The notes: generated from the letters alone by a model not told the origin. 64,000 nucleotides of DNA from Flavobacterium sp. SLB02 (GCF_009664855.1 NZ_CP045928.1:5866518-5930517), one strand, 5' to 3'. Counted from the stretch's first letter, positions 25,291 to 37,280 are shown. Translations and numbers: made by a program.

Positions 25291-26433
25291 ATGGATTTCA
25301 ATCTGACCGAAGAACATTTAATGATTCAACAAGCTGCCAGAGATTTTGCTCAAAACGAATTGTTACCGGGCGTTATTGAACGTGACGAAAAACAAATTTT
25401 TCCGACTGAGCAAGTAAAAAAAATGGGACAATTAGGATTCATGGGAATGATGGTTGATCCTAAATACGGAGGTAGCGGTCTGGATGCGATTTCATATGTT
25501 ATTGCTATGGAAGAAATCTCGAAAGTGGATGCATCAGCTTCTGTAGTAATGTCTGTAAACAATTCATTAGTTTGTTGGGGGTTACAGGAATTTGGAACCG
25601 AAGAACAAAAACAAAAATATTTACCGGGTCTAGCATCTGGAGAAATTCACGGAGCATTTTGCTTAAGTGAGCCGGAAGCAGGCAGTGATGCCACTTCGCA
25701 AAAAACTACTGCGGTAGATATGGGAGATCACTATATTGTAAATGGAACCAAAAACTGGATTACAAACGGAAATACAGCATCAGTTTATTTGGTAATTGCT
25801 CAAACGCATCCTGAATTAAAGCACAAAGGAATTAATGCGTTGATCATGACCAAAGATATGCCGGGTTTTTCTATTGGTCCAAAAGAACAAAAAATGGGAA
25901 TTCGCGGTTCTGATACACACTCATTAATGTTTAGTGATGTAAAAGTTCCTAAAGAAAACAGAATTGGAGAAGATGGTTTCGGATTCAAGTTTGCGATGAA
26001 AACACTTGCAGGCGGACGTATCGGGATTGCATCTCAGGCTTTGGGAATTGCTTCGGGAGCTTATGAGTTGGCTTTGAAATATTCGAAAGAACGTAAAGCT
26101 TTTGGAACAGAAATTTGCAATCATCAGGCAATTGCTTTTAAGCTGGCAGATATGGCAGTAAATATCGAAGCAGCACGTCATTTGTGTATGAAAGCAGCTT
26201 GGGATAAAGACCAGCATAAAAACTATGATGTAAGTGGTGCAATGGCAAAACTTTTTGCTTCACAAGTGGCAATGGATACAGCGGTTGAAGCGGTGCAGAT
26301 TCACGGAGGAAATGGTTATGTAAAAGAATACCATGTAGAGCGTTTTATGCGTGATGCAAAAATTACTCAGATCTACGAAGGAACTTCTGAAATTCAGAAA
26401 ATTGTAATTTCAAGATCTGTAATTGCGGGATAA
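25291..26433 (+). CDS. Acyl-CoA dehydrogenase
   Basis: A 380-residue FAD enzyme that oxidises acyl-CoA to enoyl-CoA in beta-oxidation or branched-chain degradation. Family signatures: GAFCLSEPEAGSDA (near 127-140), TKNWITNG, and the C-terminal QIHGGNGYVKEYHVERFMRD. The catalytic glutamate is in QIYEGTSEIQ near 365. Length is typical of short-chain (butyryl/isovaleryl-type) enzymes. It is monocistronic, with its own promoter and terminator. Confidence 0.93.
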   Translation: MDFNLTEEHLMIQQAARDFAQNELLPGVIERDEKQIFPTEQVKKMGQLGFMGMMVDPKYGGSGLDAISYVIAMEEISKVDASASVVMSVNNSLVCWGLQEFGTEEQKQKYLPGLASGEIHGAFCLSEPEAGSDATSQKTTAVDMGDHYIVNGTKNWITNGNTASVYLVIAQTHPELKHKGINALIMTKDMPGFSIGPKEQKMGIRGSDTHSLMFSDVKVPKENRIGEDGFGFKFAMKTLAGGRIGIASQALGIASGAYELALKYSKERKAFGTEICNHQAIAFKLADMAVNIEAARHLCMKAAWDKDQHKNYDVSGAMAKLFASQVAMDTAVEAVQIHGGNGYVKEYHVERFMRDAKITQIYEGTSEIQKIVISRSVIAG

Positions 26434-26461
26434 ATTTAATTTCTCTTTATTATAAAAAAAT

Positions 26462-26498
26462 ACCCTTTCAGCTTTTTTAGCATCGAAAGGGTTTTTTT
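26462..26498 (+). terminator. Terminator after acyl-CoA dehydrogenase
   Basis: Stem ACCCTTTC / GAAAGGGT followed by seven T residues. Confidence 0.85.
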
Positions 26499-26574
26499 AT
26501 GGATAATTTTTTTAATTTTCAGAATATTATACTTTTAAACCAATAACTTAGCTATTAATTCAGTTGTTATTTTT

Positions 26575-27552
26575 ATGAAAAAACTATACTTCCTTCTTCT
26601 GTTTGCTTTGTTAGCCTGTAAGTCGAATACAACAACAGTAAGCGAAAAAGAGTCAAAATCAATTTCGGAACCACTTGAAATTACCTATAAAGTAAATGAG
26701 GCTGAAGTGTCTGACTTTCTAAAATATCTTTCTTCGGATGAATTAGAAGGTCGTGAAACCGGAACAAAAGGAATCGAAAAAGCAGCAGTGTTTTTAGAAG
26801 ATTTTTTTAAGAAGAATAATGTAAAGCCTTATTTCTCCTCGTATCGTGATACGCTCACTAATTTTAAATCTCCCGCCTATAATATTGTTGGGGTTCTTGA
26901 AGGGACTGATCCTATGCTAAAAAAAGAATTTGTGGTATTAAGTGCGCATTACGATCATATTGGTCTGGAGAAAAAGCAACAGGAAGATGTGATTAATAAT
27001 GGTGCTAACGATGATGCTTCAGGAGTTACGGCTGTTGCACAAATGGCAAAATATTTTAGTGAAACAAAATCAAATAAACGCAGTATTCTTCTTATATTTT
27101 TTGCCGGTGAAGAAAAAGGTTTGTTAGGTTCTAAAAGTTTAGTGCAGAAACTTCAAAAGCAAAACTTCAATTTATATGCACAATTAAATATCGAAATGAT
27201 TGGTGTACCAATGAAACGCGATTATCTGGCTTACATTACCGGTTTTGATAAATCGAATATGGCTGAAAAAATAAATGAATACACAGGAAAAAAGACCATT
27301 GGGTTTTTACCAAAAGAAGCCGAGTATCAATTGTTTTACAGATCAGATAATTATTCGTTTTATGAAGCATTCAGGAAACCATGTCAGTCTATAAGTACTT
27401 TTGATTTTGAGAACTTCGATTTCTATCACCATGTTTCGGATGAATTTAAATTAATTGACATTCCGCACATGACCTCTTTTATTCAGGAATTTTTGCCAGC
27501 TGTGACCAAAATTGCTACTACACCAACTCAAGAAATTACAATGAATAAATAA
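26575..27552 (+). CDS. M28 family zinc peptidase, lipoprotein
   Basis: A 325-residue lipoprotein (lipobox LLAC, Cys15) with an M28 aminopeptidase domain from about residue 45. Zinc ligands visible: H125 and D127 in HYDHIG, D146 in NDDASG, and E179/E180 in FAGEEKG; the final histidine is in the FYHH segment near 285. It probably trims peptides in the periplasm or at the cell surface. An SDR gene follows after 35 bp. Confidence 0.92.
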   Translation: MKKLYFLLLFALLACKSNTTTVSEKESKSISEPLEITYKVNEAEVSDFLKYLSSDELEGRETGTKGIEKAAVFLEDFFKKNNVKPYFSSYRDTLTNFKSPAYNIVGVLEGTDPMLKKEFVVLSAHYDHIGLEKKQQEDVINNGANDDASGVTAVAQMAKYFSETKSNKRSILLIFFAGEEKGLLGSKSLVQKLQKQNFNLYAQLNIEMIGVPMKRDYLAYITGFDKSNMAEKINEYTGKKTIGFLPKEAEYQLFYRSDNYSFYEAFRKPCQSISTFDFENFDFYHHVSDEFKLIDIPHMTSFIQEFLPAVTKIATTPTQEITMNK

Positions 27553-27587
27553 TCGGTCTTTTTATCTGATTTGCTTATTTTTGCCTT

Positions 27588-28265
27588 ATGAAAAATATTA
27601 TTGTTACCGGAACCAGCAGAGGAATTGGTTACGAATTAGCGTTACAATTTGCTAATGCCGGAAATCAGGTTTTGGCCATTTCCAGAAAAATACCTCAAAC
27701 ACTTTTAGAACATCAAAACATCACTTGCCTTTCAGTCGATTTGGCTGATGAAGCCGCTTTGCAGGAAGTAGACAGTTTTCTTTCTTCGACCTGGAAAAAA
27801 GTCGATGCTGTAGTGCATAATGCCGGAGCTTTATTATTAAAGCCTTTTGCTGAAACCACTCAGGCTGATTTTGAAAGTATTTATAAAGTGAATGTTTTTG
27901 CTGTGGCGAATCTTACCCGCATTTGTTTACCGTATCTTCAAAAAGGAAGTCATGTCGTTACAATTAGCTCGATTGGCGGAGTAAGAGGAAGTCTTAAATT
28001 TGCAGGATTAGCCGCTTACAGTTCAAGTAAAGGTGCTGTAATTACCTTAACCGAATTATTGGCAGAAGAATATAAAGAACAGGGAATTTCATTTAATGTT
28101 CTGGCTCTGGGATCAGTTCAGACTGAAATGCTAAATGAAGCTTTCCCGGGGTATCAGGCCCCAATTTCTGCTGAAGCAATGGCAACTTATATTTATGATT
28201 TTACTCTTAACGGAAATAAATATTTTAACGGGAAAGTGCTGGAGGTTTCTTCTACTAATCCTTAA
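27588..28265 (+). CDS. SDR family oxidoreductase
   Basis: A 225-residue SDR with TGTSRGIGYEL at residues 7-17, VHNAGALL near 78 and the catalytic pair in YSSSKGAV near 145. It is shorter than the other SDRs here because the C-terminal substrate loop is trimmed. Substrate unknown. It lies between the M28 peptidase (35-bp gap) and an SprT-like gene. Confidence 0.9.
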   Translation: MKNIIVTGTSRGIGYELALQFANAGNQVLAISRKIPQTLLEHQNITCLSVDLADEAALQEVDSFLSSTWKKVDAVVHNAGALLLKPFAETTQADFESIYKVNVFAVANLTRICLPYLQKGSHVVTISSIGGVRGSLKFAGLAAYSSSKGAVITLTELLAEEYKEQGISFNVLALGSVQTEMLNEAFPGYQAPISAEAMATYIYDFTLNGNKYFNGKVLEVSSTNP

Positions 28266-28353
28266 TTAAAATCCCAATTTTAGAAATTCCAAATTCCAAA
28301 TCTGAATATTAAACTTTTAACTTCTAACAAATAACTTTTAACGTAAAAAGAAA

Positions 28354-28956
28354 TTGAACGAAACTTTAGCCAGATATATACCGGAACATGCTGTAAAGCC
28401 TGTCTTTGATTTGATTGTTGCCAATCAGGTGCATCTTAAGATCGTAAATGAACGCCAAACACGTCATGGAGATTATAGGAGAGGACCGAGTGGAAAACAT
28501 GAGATCACGGTAAATGCCAGTTTAAATAAGTACCGTTTTTTGATTACGTTGATTCATGAGATTTCGCATTTAGTTGCGTTTGAAAGGTTTGGACGAAATA
28601 TAAAGCCACACGGAAATGAATGGAAACTTACCTTTCAGCGTATGATGGTTCCTTTTATCCGTCCGGAGATTTTCCCAAGTCAATTATTGCCTTTATTAGC
28701 AAGGCATTTTAAGAACCCATCTGCGAGTAGTGACACTGATACTACTTTGTCTTTGGCTTTAAAGCAATACGATGCGCAAAACGATAAAAACTATGTTTTT
28801 GAAATTCCGTACGGAAGTGTGTTCAGAATTAAAAACGGAAAAGTATTCAAGAAACTAGCCGTTAGGACAAAACGTTTTGAATGTATCGAAATCAGTTCAG
28901 GAAGAACGTATTTGTTTAATCCAAATGCTGAGGTAGAATTGATAAACCATCATTAA
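28354..28956 (+). CDS. SprT-like zinc metalloprotein
   Basis: A 200-residue protein with a TTG start. HEISH at residues 68-72 and H86 (IKPHGNEW) form the HExxH-x13-H zinc site of SprT/Spartan-like proteins. E. coli SprT is of unknown role, while eukaryotic Spartan cleaves DNA-protein crosslinks; whether this protein is a protease is not known. The C-terminal half is a small beta domain with no cysteines, so no C-terminal zinc ribbon. Confidence 0.85.
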   Translation: MNETLARYIPEHAVKPVFDLIVANQVHLKIVNERQTRHGDYRRGPSGKHEITVNASLNKYRFLITLIHEISHLVAFERFGRNIKPHGNEWKLTFQRMMVPFIRPEIFPSQLLPLLARHFKNPSASSDTDTTLSLALKQYDAQNDKNYVFEIPYGSVFRIKNGKVFKKLAVRTKRFECIEISSGRTYLFNPNAEVELINHH

Positions 28957-28964
28957 GCCTGATG

Positions 28965-29110
28965 AAAATTCCAATATTTTAAATTCCAAATTCCAACCGT
29001 AGAGAGGAAATTCCAAATAAAAAATTCCAAATTCCAATACTGATGCAGTTGGAATTTGGAATTTTTTTATTGAGTTCTTCCAGAATTGGAATTTAAAATA
29101 TTGGAATTTT
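28965..29110. repeat. Nested perfect inverted repeats, possible bidirectional terminator
   Basis: Outer arms of 25 bases (28965-28989 and 29086-29110) are perfect complements. An inner perfect 18-bp stem (29020-29037 with 29049-29066, word AAATTCCAAATTCCAA) has an 11-base loop. Built from the word TTCCAAA. It fills the gap between the SprT-like gene and the convergent ABC ATPase gene, and its right arm ends at that gene's stop codon. Confidence 0.85.
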
Positions 29111-29871
29111 TATCCCTTAAGATATGCTTCTCTCACTTTTTTAAATAGGTTCGAAGAGTAAACAAACTTCACAATATCTTTGTTATCGGTTCTAAAGATT
29201 TCTTCTTTAGTTCCCTGCCAGGCTTTTACACCTTTTTTTAGGAAAACAATATTCTCACCAATTTCCATTACCGAATTCATATCGTGCGTATTGATTACCG
29301 TAGTGATATTGTATTCTTCGGTGATTTCTTTAATCAGGTTATCGATCAAAGTTGAGGTGTTCGGGTCTAAACCTGAGTTAGGTTCGTCACAAAATAAATA
29401 TTTCGGATTGTTTACAATCGCACGGGCAATCGCCACACGTTTTTGCATACCACCAGAAATTTCAGAAGGTAATTTTTTATGCGCGTCAACAAGATTTACT
29501 CTTTCTAACACAAAATCAACACGTTCCTGAATTTTAGCTTTGTTATCGTTGGTGAACATTTTTAATGGGAAAGCGACATTTTCTTCAACAGTCATGGAGT
29601 CAAATAAAGCACTTCCCTGAAAAACCATTCCAATTTCAGTTCTTAATTCTCGTTTTTCGTCAGGGTTTAATTCAGAATAAATACGTCCGTCAAATTCAAT
29701 TGTTCCTGAATCTGGAGTATGAATTCCTAATAAGGTTTTTAATAAAACCGTTTTTCCCGATCCACTTTGTCCAATAATCAAGTTGGTTTTTCCGGTTTCA
29801 AAAACCGTCGAAACGCCTTTTAAAACTTTACTGTCACCAAATGATTTTTCTATGTTTTTTACTTCGATCAT
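29110..29871 (-). CDS. ABC transporter ATP-binding protein (MlaF-like)
   Basis: A 253-residue ABC ATPase: Walker A GQSGSGKT (about 34-41), signature SGGMQKRVAIARA (about 140), Walker B YLFCDEPNSGLD, and H-loop NTHDM. The SGGMQKR form and pairing with an MlaE permease place it in the Mla/Mce lipid transport group, which moves phospholipids between inner and outer membranes. The permease gene overlaps its start by one base. Confidence 0.9.
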   Translation of the reverse strand: MIEVKNIEKSFGDSKVLKGVSTVFETGKTNLIIGQSGSGKTVLLKTLLGIHTPDSGTIEFDGRIYSELNPDEKRELRTEIGMVFQGSALFDSMTVEENVAFPLKMFTNDNKAKIQERVDFVLERVNLVDAHKKLPSEISGGMQKRVAIARAIVNNPKYLFCDEPNSGLDPNTSTLIDNLIKEITEEYNITTVINTHDMNSVMEIGENIVFLKKGVKAWQGTKEEIFRTDNKDIVKFVYSSNLFKKVREAYLKG

Positions 29872-30617
29872 TATCCTAATAATAATTGAGTTAATATATA
29901 ATTAAAAAGAATGATACAAACAGAGGTCCATACAAATGAAACTGTACTTGCTTTACCAACTTCTAGTGCGCCACCTTTCATGTAATATCCGTGAAAAGAC
30001 GGGATTGTAGCCAATAACATTGCGAATATTAAAGTTTTAATAAAAGCATAAGTGATATGAAAAGGAATAAACTCCATTTGAGCACCCTGAATAAAATCTT
30101 CACTGGTTGAAAATCCTCCATAAGCACAAGCAAGCCATCCTCCAAAAATCCCAAGGAACATACTAATACCAATTACAAAAGGATACATTAATAAAGCTAT
30201 TATTTTTGGGAAAACTAAGTAGTTTAATGAGTTAACACCCATAACTTCTAAGGCATCAATTTGTTCTGTAACACGCATTGTACCAATACTTGATGTGATG
30301 TAAGATCCCATTTTTCCGGCCATAATCACCGAAATAAAAGTTGGAGCAAACTCCAAAATCACCGATTGACGTGTAGCAAATCCAATTAAATATTTTGGAA
30401 TTAATGGATTAGTTAAGTTTAACGCGGTTTGAATGGCAACAACTCCTCCAATAAAAAAAGAGATAAAGCAAACAATGCCAAGAGAGTCGATTATTAAATC
30501 GTCGATTTCTTTAAAAATCAATTTTTTCATCACAGACCATTTCGTCTGTTTGTTAAAAATTTCTTTCAGCATTAAAAAATATCTTCCTAGTTGAGATATA
30601 TAACGGATTAGCATCAT
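29871..30617 (-). CDS. MlaE family ABC transporter permease
   Basis: A 248-residue inner-membrane protein with about five helices. The segments ALNLTNPLIPKYLIGFATRQSVILEFAPTF and GSYITSSIGTMRVTEQIDALEVMGV are the MlaE core. It works with the adjacent ATPase in lipid transport. No MlaD/Mce substrate-binding gene is adjacent, so that component must be elsewhere if the system is complete. Confidence 0.92.
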   Translation of the reverse strand: MMLIRYISQLGRYFLMLKEIFNKQTKWSVMKKLIFKEIDDLIIDSLGIVCFISFFIGGVVAIQTALNLTNPLIPKYLIGFATRQSVILEFAPTFISVIMAGKMGSYITSSIGTMRVTEQIDALEVMGVNSLNYLVFPKIIALLMYPFVIGISMFLGIFGGWLACAYGGFSTSEDFIQGAQMEFIPFHITYAFIKTLIFAMLLATIPSFHGYYMKGGALEVGKASTVSFVWTSVCIILFNYILTQLLLG

Positions 30618-30695
30618 AATTTTAGTAATATTGGCTAAATTAAGGATTAGTTTACAGTTTACAGTTTCAGTTTACAGTTTTTTAAGTTTTAAAAA

Positions 30696-31544
30696 CTAAA
30701 AAAGCTTTTGTTTCATTTTCTGAAAACGATAATTTCTTATAAATTTAGCTTGTTCGGGTGTAACTAATAAAGGTGTTTTGGCTTTTTTTGCTTTCCAGAA
30801 TCCTCTTATATAATCTAAAAATAAAAATGGTTTTTTCTTCATCATCGCCAGTTTTGCCGATGCAATTGCGGTAATCCAAAAACCGTATCCCAGCGTATAA
30901 AAAGCTTCTCCTTGTTTATAACGTGCTGTTTTGTTGTAATTTGCACCTGTTGGTTTAAGGTGTTTTACATGTAAAGATTCGTCGGTAACGATTTTCCAAT
31001 CATAATATTTACAAAGTAATTCGTCTACCGTGTCCCAGCCCATAGCGGGTCTTAAGCCTCCAATTTGCTTGTAAGTTGCTGTACGATATGCTTTCAGTGC
31101 GCCACGAATATGATCTTTATCGGTTAGGTTTTCTAATATCCAGTCGCCATTTTTTTCGATGTAACAAAATCCTCCGACCATTCCAATTTTAGGATCAGAT
31201 TCAAAATGTTTAATTATCGTTTCAAAATAATTAGGAGGAAAAATTAAATCACCGTCTATTTTTACAATAATATCATAATCCGAATCCAGCGTTTCGAAAC
31301 CTTTCTGGAAAGCCTGAATTACTTTGCTTCCCGGCATATGAATCGCATCTGAAGTTTTATTTACAACAGAAATGAACGGATTGTCCTTAGCAAAACTCAA
31401 AACCACTTCTTCGGTTTTATCAGTCGAGTTGTCGTTTACAACCACCACTTTTGATGGCAAAACAGTTTGCGAAACCAAAGATTGCAAAGTCAGACCAATT
31501 AGATTTTGCTCGTTGTGAGCGGGAATAACGATGTAATATTTCAT
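30696..31544 (-). CDS. Glycosyltransferase family 2 protein
   Basis: A 282-residue GT-A fold protein: VIPAHNEQNLIGLTLQSLVSQ at the N-terminus, the nucleotide-metal segment DIIVKIDGDLIFP near 95, and a conserved GWDTVDELLCKYYDWKI acceptor-side motif. No clear transmembrane helices. It likely moves a sugar to a lipid or polysaccharide acceptor. ATG 31544 (MKYYIVIPAHNE) is the right start, since an upstream in-frame start would read through an inverted repeat. Confidence 0.88.
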   Translation of the reverse strand: MKYYIVIPAHNEQNLIGLTLQSLVSQTVLPSKVVVVNDNSTDKTEEVVLSFAKDNPFISVVNKTSDAIHMPGSKVIQAFQKGFETLDSDYDIIVKIDGDLIFPPNYFETIIKHFESDPKIGMVGGFCYIEKNGDWILENLTDKDHIRGALKAYRTATYKQIGGLRPAMGWDTVDELLCKYYDWKIVTDESLHVKHLKPTGANYNKTARYKQGEAFYTLGYGFWITAIASAKLAMMKKKPFLFLDYIRGFWKAKKAKTPLLVTPEQAKFIRNYRFQKMKQKLF

Positions 31545-31570
31545 GTTTGTCAAATTAAATCCCAATCTTT

Positions 31571-31626
31571 TTAAATTCCAAATTCCAATCTTACCGGTTA
31601 GGTTCAAATTGGAATTTGGAATTTAA
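31571..31626. repeat. Perfect inverted repeat of TTCCAAA words
   Basis: An 18-bp perfect stem (31571-31588 with 31609-31626), a shorter relative of the element at 28965-29110. It lies between the methyltransferase and glycosyltransferase genes. Confidence 0.75.
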
Positions 31627-31641
31627 ATATTGGAATTTGTT

Positions 31642-32169
31642 TTATGCTTTTATCTTTTCAGCTACCACAATATAATATCTTGGAGTGAAATATCTTAGTA
31701 ATGGTCTGAAGCCAAACTTTTTTACCGGATGGGTGAATTTTTGGCGGTCGGTTATCTTCCAGCCTGTTTTTTCTAAAAGCCAGTCTAATTGCCAGTCTTC
31801 AAATTCGTGGTAATGTCTGTCCCACATATCTGTTTTAGAACGATATGCCGGAGAAAACCATAAACGTAACGGAATTGAAATTAATAATTTATCACACTTT
31901 ACATTTTGTAGAATGGTGTACGGATTTAGCAAGTGTTCGAAAATTTCAAATGCAGTAAAAACAGTATAGTCTTCTGTTTGTAAAGCTGTTTGATCGTTGT
32001 CTAAATCTTCGCCTTTGGTGTTTTTTACGGTATAACCGTTTTCTTCCATTATTTTTGAGAATGGATTTGGTACACCAAAATCAAAAATGGTTTCTGATGT
32101 TTTAACGTGTTTTTGTAAAAACTCTAAGGTAAGTTTGAATCTTTTATTCGGAAACGTTTTTTCGTACAT
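31642..32169 (-). CDS. SAM-dependent methyltransferase-like protein
   Basis: A 175-residue protein. FDFGVPNPFSKIM is a short form of the glycine-rich motif I of class I methyltransferases, and VFTAFEIFEHLLNPYTILQNV matches the motif-II region with its EHL signature. The first glycine-rich loop is degenerate and the domain is small, so cofactor binding is likely but not certain. It is upstream of a glycosyltransferase gene on the same strand, with an inverted repeat between. Confidence 0.75.
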   Translation of the reverse strand: MYEKTFPNKRFKLTLEFLQKHVKTSETIFDFGVPNPFSKIMEENGYTVKNTKGEDLDNDQTALQTEDYTVFTAFEIFEHLLNPYTILQNVKCDKLLISIPLRLWFSPAYRSKTDMWDRHYHEFEDWQLDWLLEKTGWKITDRQKFTHPVKKFGFRPLLRYFTPRYYIVVAEKIKA

Positions 32170-32232
32170 AGCGTTGCGAGGAACGAAACAATCTCTCGTT
32201 CTTGATTTTATAATTAGGTCGCAAATATACTA

Positions 32233-32266
32233 AAAAGTCCGCATTTTAAAATGCGGACTTTTTTTT
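32233..32266. terminator. Bidirectional terminator after ketoacyl synthase III gene
   Basis: Perfect 15-bp palindromic stem AAAAGTCCGCATTTT with its complement and an eight-T tail. Confidence 0.85.
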
Positions 32267-32337
32267 AGTTTACAGTCGCAGTTTACAGTATTCAGTTCAG
32301 CATATTGTAAACTGTGACTGAATACTGCAACTATAAA

Positions 32338-33396
32338 TTAATATCTATAAACAAATGCATTGACATTCATTCCTGCTCCAACTGAAGCAAAAATAACAAC
32401 GTCTCCTTTGTTGATTTCATGATTTTCTAATTTTCCCTGAATCAATAAGTCAAATAAAGTAGGTACAGTTGCAACGCTGCTGTTTCCTAAATCATGAATA
32501 CTCATTGGCATAATGTTTTCAGGTGCAGTTTTATCGTATAGTTTGTAGAAACGTGCAACGATGGCTTCATCCATTTTTTCGTTGGCCTGGTGAATCAGGA
32601 TTTTCTTTACTTCATCAATACCGATTCCGCTTTTGTCTAAACAGCTTTTCATGGCACAAGGAACCTGGCTTAAAGCAAATTCGTAGATCTTACGACCGTA
32701 CATTTTGATGTATTTAATATCCGGATCTAAATCTGGGTTGTATGATTTTCCGAAGAACAAAAAGTTGGCTTCATCATTGGCAAAAGTGGCACTTTCGTAA
32801 GATAGTAAACCTGCTTCATCATCAGAAGCTTCCAGAATTGAAGCACCGGCACCATCAGAATAAATCATAGAATCACGATCGTGATCGTCTACAACTCTTG
32901 ATAACGTTTCAGCACCAATTACCAAAACACGTTTTGCCATACCTGACTTGATAAAAGCGTTGGCTTGCAAAACACCTTCGATCCAGCCCGGACATCCAAA
33001 AAGAATGTCGTAAGCGACACATTTAGGGTTTTTAATATTTAATTTGTTTTTTACACGAGTAGCTAAACTTGGTAAAATGTCAGATTGATTGGTTCCAGAT
33101 TTTACATCGCCAAAATTGTGGGCGAAAATGATATAATCTAAGGTTTCACGATCTATTTTAGCATTTTCAAGTGCTCTTTCGGCAGCGAAAAAGGCTAAAT
33201 CAGATGAGGTATGTTGGTCTTCGGCATAACGGCGATTTTCGATTCCGGTAATACCTTTGAATTTTTTAATTACAACTTCGTTAGGGTAAGCAAAAGGAGT
33301 TCCGTCTTCATTCAAAAAAACATGATCACCAAAGTCAGTATTGCTTACTTCTTTATTTGGAATATAGCTTCCGATGCCTATTATTTTTATTTTCAT
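32338..33396 (-). CDS. 3-oxoacyl-ACP synthase III family protein
   Basis: A 352-residue thiolase-fold enzyme. The catalytic triad is visible: C135 (FGCPGW), H269 (IHQANEKMDE) and N305 (LGNSSVA). FabH joins acetyl-CoA to malonyl-ACP to start fatty acid synthesis. This protein is longer than FabH (about 317-330) and has an N-terminal insertion, and is likely a specialised KAS III using a longer or branched acyl primer. Not an adjacent part of a fatty-acid cluster, so the specific pathway is unknown. Confidence 0.88.
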   Translation of the reverse strand: MKIKIIGIGSYIPNKEVSNTDFGDHVFLNEDGTPFAYPNEVVIKKFKGITGIENRRYAEDQHTSSDLAFFAAERALENAKIDRETLDYIIFAHNFGDVKSGTNQSDILPSLATRVKNKLNIKNPKCVAYDILFGCPGWIEGVLQANAFIKSGMAKRVLVIGAETLSRVVDDHDRDSMIYSDGAGASILEASDDEAGLLSYESATFANDEANFLFFGKSYNPDLDPDIKYIKMYGRKIYEFALSQVPCAMKSCLDKSGIGIDEVKKILIHQANEKMDEAIVARFYKLYDKTAPENIMPMSIHDLGNSSVATVPTLFDLLIQGKLENHEINKGDVVIFASVGAGMNVNAFVYRY

Positions 33397-33710
33397 TATT
33401 CAGTAATTATCCGATAAATTTATTGCTAAAGTATAAATAAATTCATGATAACTATCATAAAAAATACTATGCATGCATATAATTATGAAATAATAATTAT
33501 TTGTGGGATTTATTGTTAATTTTCTAACGAATTTTAAGTTTTACCGAGATTTCAAACGATTGAGATTTGTTTTTTGATTTATTTTTTTTTGGAAAAATTG
33601 TAAAGTTTTTTTATGTTTTGTTACAAATAAAACCGAAGTTTCAAAAAGTGTTAAAAAATAGAAAACCTTACGCTTTGTTTTGAAGTTTTGTAGGCGTTAA
33701 TGTAGTTTTT

Positions 33711-34056
33711 GCGTGAGGATAGGAGGATGTCATTAAGTTAAGGAAAAATCTATAAAATTACTTAACAGTTCAATCAAGAACGTAATTAGAAAAATCCGTT
33801 TTTATCAGCGTTTTCGCTTTAGCGAATCAGTAAAATCAGCGTCTAATTTTGACGCGGATAAAAACAGATTTACTTCGTAAAAACGCGGATAAAAACGGAT
33901 TTGATTTGCAATAATTTTATTTTCTAAAATCTTAACTTAATGACATTGAGATAGGAGGAATCCGCCGCAGCGGACCGGATAGCCCGACAGCATCCCGATA
34001 AAAGGGAGAATAAGCGTACAGTAAATTAGCTGTTTTACCGGGATGGTGGCACGCCC
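33711..34056 (-). repeat. Structured intergenic repeat, copy C, interrupted
   Basis: On the minus strand: GGGCGTGCCACC at 34056, a stem ATCCCGGTAAAA / TTTTATCGGGAT, CGGGCTATCCGGTCCGC, then GGATTCCTCCTAT, which is duplicated on the far side of the insertion, and finally TCCTATCCTCACGC at 33711. Removing the inserted 223 bp and one copy of the 9-bp duplication restores a normal repeat. Confidence 0.7.
33728..33950. mobile_element. MITE-like element with TIRs and target-site duplication
   Basis: It begins TGTCATTAAGTTAAG and ends with its exact reverse complement plus five bases (CTTAACTTAATGACA-TTGAG). The 9-bp sequence ATAGGAGGA flanks it on both sides (33719-33727 and 33951-33959), as expected for a target duplication. 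Inside, an imperfect long hairpin of the type aaaatccgtttttatc ... gataaaaacggattt makes up most of the length. No ORF of note, so a transposase would have to act in trans. The insertion interrupts structured repeat copy C. Confidence 0.75.
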
Positions 34057-34147
34057 AGATTAAATTTTACATTATAGATTTCTGATTGTAGATTTTGAGA
34101 AAGCCTCTGGTTTCACGTTGCTGAACTTGAAACTTGAAACAAAAAAT

Positions 34148-34180
34148 AAACCCGACAAGCTTTAAAAACGTGTCGGGTTT
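34148..34180 (-). terminator. Terminator after gcvP
   Basis: Stem AAACCCGACA / TGTCGGGTTT with a 13-base loop; T-rich tail on the minus strand. Confidence 0.8.
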
Positions 34181-34209
34181 GGAAATTTATTTTAGGTAAA
34201 ACTTATTTC

Positions 34210-37059
<2,850 letters not shown>

Positions 37060-37280
37060 TTGTAGCTATCTAATTTTTTAAGGGCAATGCAATTCACGAT
37101 GTATTGTCTTTGACTTAATCAAGTGTAACACAAGGTTTATTACATTTTATAGTAAATGTGTTGTTTTTTTGTCGCGCAAAATTAAGTATTATTAATAATT
37201 TAATAGGTATTTTTAACTTCAATTTTTATGAAATTTACAACTAAAGAGTTGATTTGTTAATAATTGATTAGATTTAAGAA

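Larger units (their letters stand above)
33397..34209. other. Long intergenic region: structured repeat split by a MITE-like insertion
   Basis: No gene seen. From 33711 to 34056 it holds a copy of the structured repeat family on the minus strand, cut by a 223-bp element at 33728-33950. The gcvP terminator is at 34148-34180. The stretch 34057-34147 contains degenerate direct words (gattttgag, cttgaaacttgaaac). Confidence 0.6.

Noticed and set aside
37060..37280. Glycine riboswitch upstream of gcvP
   Set aside because: No paired aptamer sequence is visible; only AT-rich leader with no conserved core.
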